From contig JADLAX010000046.1 of the NCBI GenBank assembly GCA_020848035.1, forward strand, positions 62,001 to 126,000: 64,000 nt of DNA, in the 5' to 3' direction. Position 1 is the stretch's first letter, and each line of letters starts with the position of its first letter. Of the stretch, positions 58,657 through 64,000 are shown piece by piece. The stretch comes from Anaerolineae bacterium. Its GTDB lineage: Bacteria > Chloroflexota > Anaerolineae > Promineifilales > Promineifilaceae. A program made the translations under genes and the position numbers. A model generated the notes under the pieces. That model did no database searches. It was given only the letters and a program-made list of their open reading frames with translations, and had not been told where the DNA came from.

Positions 58657-59859
58657 TTAGAGGCTTTGGAAAAACTGAAGATATTGTTGAGCAATGGTGT
58701 TTAGTTGGTGGTGCTGTTGAATGAAAGTACGGCCGTTTTCCGCAATGAGTTGGCGAAAAGAGATGTTTGTAGCGAGTTTGCCCAGCAGTTCCACAAGCAT
58801 TGCCTCGGCATAATCATCGGGGGCAAGCTTGATACAGGTGCCTTGGGGTAATTCTTGCAGCGGCTCAATATCTGACGTGATGGTGGCAATGCCCAGTCCC
58901 ATGAGCCGAATGGGTGTATAGGGTGTTCCCCCAATGTGGGGGTGGCGCAGGTGAATTCCTACATCCAGGGCAAACATCTGTTTGACAAAGGTAGCTGGGG
59001 GCTGCCAGCCAGTCATGTGAACCCGATTGCCTAAGCCCATTTGCTTGATTTCTGCCGCGAGATCATACCCTTCTGCTGCAAAACCTCCTAACAAGTAATG
59101 GGCATTGGGGACGTAGCGGGTGACTTCCTTAAATGCTGCCAGACAGGCTCGCAAATGTTTGTTGGGCACAAATATCCCAAAAGAACCGACTAAAAAGCTG
59201 TCTGTCGTAAATCCCAGGGTCGAGCGCTGCTGCGCTTTTAGAGCCACCGGATCTACATCGCCAATCGCTTTGGGCAGAAAATATGGGTAAGGGATTATTT
59301 TGGTACGGGCAGACGGCCGTAACGCCAAAACTTGTGACTGTGCAAACTGGTTTTGCACAATGATGCCCAGACTGCTGTCGATGATATGCTCTATAAGGGG
59401 GAAGCGCAGCAATACTTCGTTGCCTAATCCCGAGCTGATTTGCTGGGCAATGTGGGGGGCATCATCCTGATAGGCATAGATCAGTTCATTAATGTAGGCT
59501 TGAGGGTTATTTTGGCCTACCGTGGCGGCCAAAATGCAGCGGTGCAGCGTAGAGTCGTTGAGGATAATAATGCCCGGAAAGCGATGCACATAGTTGAGCA
59601 TGTAGCCGTGGAAACGGCCGTTATCCCCCAAAGAGTACAACGTGACGTCATAATGTGGCTGTCGGTCGGGGTAGGCGGTATGGGTGAAAACAACAATACG
59701 GCCGTCAGTGAAGCTGGTTTCTGCGCTGTATTCTCCGCTGATGAAGATGTCCAGCGCCGTTACTTCTGGCAGCATAATAAGCGCTTCAATTAGCCCTTCG
59801 GCAAAATCGGCCAGAGCGGACTGTATGGGAGGCAGCGGAGTAAAAAAAGCGAGGCGCAT
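58657..59859 (-). CDS. Glycosyltransferase family 4 (divergent)
   Basis: A 400-residue GT-B enzyme: MRLAFFTPLPPIQSALADFAEGLIEAL at the start, SFLVGSFGIFVPNKHLRACLAAF, AHYLLGGFAAEGYDLAAEIKQMGLGNRVHMTGW and DVGIHLRHPHIGGTPYTPIRLMGLG, where the EX7E motif is reduced (IGGTPYTPIRLM). Family is clear by layout but it is distant from the other GT4 proteins here. ATG 59859 is preferred; a TTG four codons upstream overlaps the coil 2 stop (TTGA) and lies next to AAGGAG. Directly follows coil 2. Confidence 0.82.
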   Translation of the reverse strand: MRLAFFTPLPPIQSALADFAEGLIEALIMLPEVTALDIFISGEYSAETSFTDGRIVVFTHTAYPDRQPHYDVTLYSLGDNGRFHGYMLNYVHRFPGIIILNDSTLHRCILAATVGQNNPQAYINELIYAYQDDAPHIAQQISSGLGNEVLLRFPLIEHIIDSSLGIIVQNQFAQSQVLALRPSARTKIIPYPYFLPKAIGDVDPVALKAQQRSTLGFTTDSFLVGSFGIFVPNKHLRACLAAFKEVTRYVPNAHYLLGGFAAEGYDLAAEIKQMGLGNRVHMTGWQPPATFVKQMFALDVGIHLRHPHIGGTPYTPIRLMGLGIATITSDIEPLQELPQGTCIKLAPDDYAEAMLVELLGKLATNISFRQLIAENGRTFIQQHHQLNTIAQQYLQFFQSL

Positions 59860-59867
59860 GAAGCTTT

Positions 59868-60245
59868 TCAACGCTCCTTTGTTGTGGCTTGGTTTTGTTG
59901 CGTTTGTAACCTTGCAATTTCTTGGGCCACGGCGGAAACGGCTTGCAAGGTCGCTTGATTAAACTGGTTTTGCTGCCGCACAATGGGGTCAATATACCAC
60001 TGCAAGGCGCGTCGGATTAATTTTTGTACCAATGCTTTTAGCTTTGCCGCAATGCCTGGCGGCCATGTAGGCCAGGCCAGGGGTTGATGACTGTTGATCC
60101 AAACGACTTGTTCCATATTTTGGATGGACGGCCGTTTGCCCGGATCATTGGCAAAAAGTTGTGCCTGTTGCTCCCAAACCTGCTGGCGCACTTGCTCAAT
60201 CAGTTGGGCGGCTTGCTGAATATTTTGGGTTAAATTATCCATCAT
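59868..60245 (-). CDS. Small coiled-coil protein paired with glycosyltransferases (coil 2)
   Basis: A 125-residue protein of no named family. N-terminal helix (NIQQAAQLIEQVRQQVWEQQAQLF) and then LKALVQKLIRRALQWYIDPIVRQQNQFNQATLQAVSAVAQEIARLQ. The block WYIDPIVRQQNQFNQ matches coil 3 (WYVLPIMQQQIQINQ) closely and coil 1 (FYVNKLGEQQNEIND) more loosely. It overlaps the upstream GT4 stop (ATGATGG) and is nine bases from the next GT4. See coil 1 for the suggested role. Confidence 0.68.
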   Translation of the reverse strand: MMDNLTQNIQQAAQLIEQVRQQVWEQQAQLFANDPGKRPSIQNMEQVVWINSHQPLAWPTWPPGIAAKLKALVQKLIRRALQWYIDPIVRQQNQFNQATLQAVSAVAQEIARLQTQQNQATTKER

Positions 60246-61318
60246 TCACCTGCGGTACCCTCTAGCCGAGTTAGCACAGCTCGTAAACGGGCTGCGGCCC
60301 GGGTTGTGTTAAAGTCTGCTGCTCTTTGCTGCTGCTTCTGAATCACTTGCTGCCGAATCACTGCATCACTGAGCAAAAGATGGGCCATTTCCGCCACCGC
60401 TTCATAACCCAATTCCTGAAACATTACCCCCGCCTCCCCCAAAGTTTCGGGGATTGCGCTGCTTTGGCGAGCCAAAATAGGGACGCCATGCACCATGCTT
60501 TCCAGCAGCGGCACACAAAACCCCTCATGGTGGCTGGTTGTCAGGTAAAGATCTGCCTGCCTGTAATAAGCTTCTAGCTGGGAATCTGGCACCAGTCCAA
60601 CCAGGTGGGCTGAATTGACCAATGAAAGGTCGTTTATAAGCGATTTTAAGGCCTCCACATAGGTCGTGACGTTTAACGAGCCAACGATAAAAAGTTCGGC
60701 ATGGGGGTTGATGTTGTGTTTATAGATGGCAAAAATGCGCAGCACATCTTCAATGGCTTTGCTGGGAGCCACGCGCCCTACGGTTAGCCAGGTGGCTTTT
60801 TCTTGGGGTAATGGCTTGGGCAAACGGCCGTTTTTTAATGCATCTGGCAAGGTGAGAAACAGGGGGAGGACGGCCGTTTTTGCCGGATCAAAGCCTGCTT
60901 CAATTAACTCCTGGCGATTAAAGTCAGAATCACCTACCGCCAGCTCACAGGTTGTCATCGTTTTTAAGGCCTGACGACCCATGTGGCACAGGGCTGCCTG
61001 ATGATCGTCCCAGCCGGCAAAAAATTTGGCGGGGGTGATGTTGTGGTATATAAGCATTTTACGCCCACGAAACGCCTGAAACAGCCGAATATTGGGCGAA
61101 TAAATGGAATAATGAAAAATGAGCAGGTCGTCCCGGCTGTCTAGAAAAGGGACAAACTGAACATCTGGTAAGGCGTGTGCTTTTAGTTCAGGGGCCACAT
61201 GTTGCGCATACAGGGCGGTTGAAAACCCCCATGCCTGTAATTGCGCGTCAATAGCCAGCGTGCTGTTGCTGACGGCATCACCCGGTATCAGGCCAAAGCT
61301 TAGTTGATGAATCCGCAT
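60242..61318 (-). CDS. Glycosyltransferase family 4, type B of the repeated module
   Basis: A 358-residue GT-B enzyme: MRIHQLSFGLIPGDAVSNSTLAIDAQLQAWGF, LIYHNITPAKFFAG, TWLTVGRVAPSKAIEDVLRIF, NPHAELFIVGSLN, LVGLVPDSQLEAYYRQADLYLTTSHHEGFCVPLLESMVHGVPIL with intact EX7E. Paralogue of the gene at 51656-52720: the two share the N-terminal IHQ..PG.A..N pattern and the YHN..P..F strand. It lies nine bases behind coil 3 and overlaps coil 2. Probably uses a nucleotide-hexose donor; acceptor unknown. Confidence 0.9.
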   Translation of the reverse strand: MRIHQLSFGLIPGDAVSNSTLAIDAQLQAWGFSTALYAQHVAPELKAHALPDVQFVPFLDSRDDLLIFHYSIYSPNIRLFQAFRGRKMLIYHNITPAKFFAGWDDHQAALCHMGRQALKTMTTCELAVGDSDFNRQELIEAGFDPAKTAVLPLFLTLPDALKNGRLPKPLPQEKATWLTVGRVAPSKAIEDVLRIFAIYKHNINPHAELFIVGSLNVTTYVEALKSLINDLSLVNSAHLVGLVPDSQLEAYYRQADLYLTTSHHEGFCVPLLESMVHGVPILARQSSAIPETLGEAGVMFQELGYEAVAEMAHLLLSDAVIRQQVIQKQQQRAADFNTTRAAARLRAVLTRLEGTAGE

Positions 61319-61326
61319 CGGTGACT

Positions 61327-61779
61327 TTATCTCTCCTGTAAACGCGCCTCAAGTTCGGCAATCCGTTGGGCGTCTAGCTCCTGGCGTTGGGCCAATTCAT
61401 TCAGCACAAGCAGCATCTGTTGATTTATCTGGATTTGCTGCTGCATAATTGGCAGCACATACCATCGCGTCGAAATCCAGTTCCAGACTGTACGAATAGC
61501 CACAATTGCTGGACCCAGAACGGGGACAGTAGAGGTAAAAGGTTTCTCGTGTAAAGGTTCCTTTGCTAGCAAACCGATCATGAGGCGATTCAGATTTTCG
61601 GTAGAGGAGAAGGGAATATCTTGTCCTGTCTCCTGCAATTTTTGGGGGCCAATTTGAGAAACATTCTGGAGGTACTGGCGGGTTGCCAGCGCTCTGGCCA
61701 GCCGGGCATGGACTAGCGTGGTGTCCACGGCGGGATCGAGTATCTGAATGGTGGCAGCTTCCTCTTCAGGGGTTCGCAT
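61327..61779 (-). CDS. Small coiled-coil protein paired with glycosyltransferases (coil 3)
   Basis: A 150-residue protein. An acidic N-terminus (MRTPEEEAATIQILDPAVDTTLVHARLARALATRQ) leads to a hydrophobic stretch (PVLGPAIVAIRTVWNWISTRWYVLPIM) that may dip into the membrane, and then a coil QQQIQINQQMLLVLNELAQRQELDAQRIAELEARLQ. Same order as coils 1 and 2. It lies five bases after one GT4 gene and eight before the next. Confidence 0.68.
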   Translation of the reverse strand: MRTPEEEAATIQILDPAVDTTLVHARLARALATRQYLQNVSQIGPQKLQETGQDIPFSSTENLNRLMIGLLAKEPLHEKPFTSTVPVLGPAIVAIRTVWNWISTRWYVLPIMQQQIQINQQMLLVLNELAQRQELDAQRIAELEARLQER

Positions 61780-61784
61780 ATTCC

Positions 61785-63014
61785 TTATCCTTGTGCGGCT
61801 AGCGTCTGTGCGTACACTGCTTCCAATCGGTCGGTCATTTGGTTGATGGTATAGCGTGCCAAAACCTTTTCCTGGCCGCGCCGCCCCATGTCCTGACGCA
61901 AAGCGGGGTTTTGCAATAACGTTTTGATGTGAGTCTGAACGGCCGTAGAACTCCCGGGTTCAGCCAGCAACCCATCAATGCCGTGGGCGACAACGTTGCG
62001 AACGGCCGTAATGTCAGCGCCAATGACCGGTTTACCCAACAGCCACGTTTCCAGGTAAACAATACCAAATGCTTCCCCAACAGACGGCAGCACGAGCAAG
62101 TCACACGCCTGCAACAGGTGGAGCTTTTCGGCATCTGTCACCTTGTCCAATACATAAAGATCTGGCACATTTGCTTGCTGCGACCATAACCGTCTGGAAT
62201 CTTCTGTTTCGGGGCCAGCTGCCACCAAAAACAGATCAGGGAATTCTGTTTTTAACGCCTGGAACGCTTCAACAACCAGTTCCAACCCTTTATATTTTGA
62301 CTTTCGTCCCAGAAAAAGCAACATGGTGCCTGTAGTGGGCAGGGCCAGCCGTTGGCGTGCTTCTGGCGTTGGCACGTGGGGATATTGATCAGGGTCCAGG
62401 CCAACCCCAATCGTGGTGATGCGCTCCGGTTTTAACCCCAGATCCATGTTTAGAAGAAAATCATGCTCTGCTTGAGTATCGGCCAGAATATGGTCGGCCC
62501 CTTGCAATACTTTCCGTTGATAGCCGATGTTGTAAGTAACTTCTTGCTCTGGGTGCAGATGAGGCGTTACGACAATCGGTACGCTGGCTTTTTTGGCCGC
62601 CCAATAGCCGTAGGCCACATGAGAATAAACCAGGCAGTTTAGATGGATGAGGTCGTAAGTACGGCCGTTGCGCAGCAGCTGCGTAAACAGGCGAGGTGCA
62701 ATTGGGCCACCGCCTAAAAATATCAACGGTTCGTAAATAGCGGACCGGTTTTTCCAGTAGTGGCGCAGGCCAAAATGCAGCATCCGCCAAACGGAGCCTC
62801 GCCGATACATGCTCCAGAAGCGATGAACGTTTACACCCTTCACCCGTTCAAAAGGGGGCAGAACATTTTGCCAGGTATGAAAATCCACGGAGCGGGAGGT
62901 GTAAACATCCACCTCAAATCCCCGCGCTGCCAGCGTTTCAGACAAATCTGCGATGTATTTTTCTGAGCCGCCAACTGCGGGCGGATATTGGTGAGAGACG
63001 TGTAAATAGCGCAT
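61785..63014 (-). CDS. Glycosyltransferase family 4, type A of the repeated module
   Basis: A 409-residue GT-B enzyme: MRYLHVSHQYPPAVGGSEKYIADLSETLAARGFEVDVYTS, IVVTPHLHPEQEVTYNIGYQRKVL, ITTIGVGLDPDQYPHVP, LLFLGRKSKYKGLELVVEAFQAL, LFLVAAGPETED and LLVLPSVGEAFGIVYLETWLLGKPVI (EX7E intact). Resembles the gene at 53132-54385. The ATG at 63014 starts family sequence; ten further codons upstream are open and overlap the preceding gene. Confidence 0.9.
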   Translation of the reverse strand: MRYLHVSHQYPPAVGGSEKYIADLSETLAARGFEVDVYTSRSVDFHTWQNVLPPFERVKGVNVHRFWSMYRRGSVWRMLHFGLRHYWKNRSAIYEPLIFLGGGPIAPRLFTQLLRNGRTYDLIHLNCLVYSHVAYGYWAAKKASVPIVVTPHLHPEQEVTYNIGYQRKVLQGADHILADTQAEHDFLLNMDLGLKPERITTIGVGLDPDQYPHVPTPEARQRLALPTTGTMLLFLGRKSKYKGLELVVEAFQALKTEFPDLFLVAAGPETEDSRRLWSQQANVPDLYVLDKVTDAEKLHLLQACDLLVLPSVGEAFGIVYLETWLLGKPVIGADITAVRNVVAHGIDGLLAEPGSSTAVQTHIKTLLQNPALRQDMGRRGQEKVLARYTINQMTDRLEAVYAQTLAAQG

Positions 63015-63028
63015 AGCTTTGGCCGATG

Positions 63029-64000
63029 TTATGAGGTAGTCCAACTCTGCAGGAATTTTTCCAGACGGCCGATAATTCGTGGCCAGGTATAGTTTTGGGC
63101 CGTGTAGGAACGGCCGTTTGCGCCCATTTTAGCGGCCGTTTCCGGTTCAGTTAACAGCTGCTTAATCGCTGCAGAAAATTCGTTAAACGTAGCAAAAGCC
63201 AGGCCACCCTGGCTGCGCGTTACATGCCCTGCGGTTACCGGGCATTGGCTATGTACCAACACCGGGCATTCGGCCAGCCAGGCTTCTAGCAAAACCAGCG
63301 AGAAGCTCTCGTTAAGGGAAGGGTGGATTAAGGCGGTGGCACCCGCCAAAAGAGCTTGCTTCTCGGCTTCAGCAACAAAACCGTGCAGCTGAAAGTGCGG
63401 CTGATGGGGTGGTTTGTAGGGGCCATCTCCGGCAAGCACCAGGGTCAGAGGCGAGCCTTCGTCGGCCAGTCGCTGGACGTAATCGTAAAGCAGGCCCAGA
63501 TTTTTACCAGCTTCCAGGCGACCGATTGCCAGGAGGTAAGGCGGCCTGGTTGGGTTTCTTGGCACACGGGGTGCGGCAAAATCGGAAACGGCCGCTCCCA
63601 AAACGCCTTGCCGTTTTAACTTGATGTTTAATTGGCGATTGGCAAACAACTGCTCTTCAGGCGTTAAGAAGAGTGTCCCCCCAACCTGGGTTAGAAGCAG
63701 TCGGGACAGTGTTAAATAGGCATGGGGTTCGTTATGCAAACAGGGGATGAGGATGGTTTTTTCAGGAGCAACCCAGGCAGCTGCCTGGGCCAAAGTAGCC
63801 TGATACGGCAAAACCAGCAGCGCGTCATAATCGCTGGCTTCCTGGGCAAGCGCCTGGTAAAGCAGCTGGCTGTGTGCTCCGGCCATCAGCCACGCTTTTT
63901 GCTCGTCTTTGCCCAATGCCCAATGAGCGACCAATTTTTGCGACAGTTTGCTAAAGTGGGGCTGGTTGTAGCTGGTGATGGGGAAGCGACGAACGGTAAC
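63029..64000 (-). CDS. Glycosyltransferase family 4, N-terminus beyond the window
   Basis: The frame is open from base 64000 leftward to the stop at 63029, giving at least 323 residues; the first 22 visible codons read VTVRRFPITSYNQPHFSKLS and onward, which is internal GT4 sequence. C-domain: PYLLAIGRLEAGKNLGLLYDYVQRL, LTLVLAGDGPYKPPHQPHFQLHGFV, LIHPSLNESFSLVLLEAWLAECPVLV (EX7E intact). Any apparent start inside the window (TTG 63934) is not real. First visible gene of the leftward GT run. Confidence 0.88.
   Translation of the reverse strand, partial: VTVRRFPITSYNQPHFSKLSQKLVAHWALGKDEQKAWLMAGAHSQLLYQALAQEASDYDALLVLPYQATLAQAAAWVAPEKTILIPCLHNEPHAYLTLSRLLLTQVGGTLFLTPEEQLFANRQLNIKLKRQGVLGAAVSDFAAPRVPRNPTRPPYLLAIGRLEAGKNLGLLYDYVQRLADEGSPLTLVLAGDGPYKPPHQPHFQLHGFVAEAEKQALLAGATALIHPSLNESFSLVLLEAWLAECPVLVHSQCPVTAGHVTRSQGGLAFATFNEFSAAIKQLLTEPETAAKMGANGRSYTAQNYTWPRIIGRLEKFLQSWTTS

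Larger units (their letters stand above)
361..63117. repeat. Highly iterated palindrome ACGGCCGT across the window
   Basis: ACGGCCGT (its own reverse complement) appears about 118 times by my hand count, first at 361-368 and last at 63110-63117, roughly one per 540 bases. Most copies are flanked by A before and T after. Copies occur in all three frames of genes, reading as TAV, NGR or (E)RP, and in intergenic DNA. A single chance 8-mer of this composition would be expected only a few times. Near-matches such as GCGGCCGT and ACGGCCGC are also common. Count may be off by a few. Confidence 0.9.

Noticed and set aside
1..64000. tRNA, rRNA, CRISPR arrays, prophage or complete transposase genes
   Set aside because: I looked for their usual sequence signatures on both strands and found none; a covariance-model scan would be the decisive test for small RNAs.

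Overview
The window is a GC-rich bacterial chromosome segment with protein-coding genes on both strands and no rRNA, tRNA, CRISPR array or complete insertion sequence that I could find. It most likely comes from a member of the Chloroflexota (Anaerolineae-like). Signs of this are Ser/Thr kinases and lipoproteins with long Thr/Pro linkers (TPTPTATPT), secreted proteins ending in a YLP tail, SARP/BTAD-type regulators with NB-ARC and TPR parts, YqeB/YqeC molybdenum-hydroxylase genes, and a large family-4 glycosyltransferase cluster. The taxon is an inference from gene content.

Layout. 1-2.6 kb: the 5' end of an SF2 helicase gene, a Phd/VapC toxin-antitoxin pair with an operator palindrome, and the rRNA methyltransferases RsmI and RsmE. 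2.6-10.7 kb: a sugar block with a PPi-type phosphofructokinase, a 737-residue duplicated PFK of the eukaryotic kind, a class II aldolase, a PfkB kinase, a nucleoside hydrolase and a YigZ protein. 10.7-17.5 kb: a possible structured RNA with a strong terminator, a FAD/Fe-S dehydrogenase, two AT-rich lineage-specific secreted-protein genes and a class V aminotransferase. 17.7-26.6 kb: a multidomain FHA Ser/Thr kinase, an alkaline-phosphatase superfamily enzyme, a flavin reductase, a ParB-like protein and a SARP regulator. 26.8-42.1 kb: molybdenum hydroxylase genes in two blocks (YqeC-MocA fusion and YqeB; then the xanthine-dehydrogenase-like subunits and XdhC), separated by a kinase-pseudokinase operon with two secreted proteins and by a secreted lipase-like protein. 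42.1-47.1 kb: a small lipoprotein, a response regulator, a histidine kinase, a thioesterase, ArfB and an MFS carrier. 47.3-64 kb: a cell-surface polysaccharide region with an LCP ligase, an ABC-2 exporter permease, two GT2 and seven GT4 glycosyltransferases, one methyltransferase, three small coiled-coil proteins and an FG-GAP propeller protein.

The least ordinary signals are listed here. (1) The octamer palindrome ACGGCCGT occurs roughly 118 times by hand count, in genes and between them, in the manner of cyanobacterial HIP1. (2) Short repeats lie in frame inside genes, including a 54-bp perfect palindrome in the dehydrogenase gene and 7-bp tandem arrays in three molybdenum-hydroxylase genes. 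(3) A GT4-coil-GT4 module is repeated in the polysaccharide region. (4) The duplicated eukaryote-type PFK sits next to a PPi-PFK. (5) A kinase is fused to a pseudokinase.
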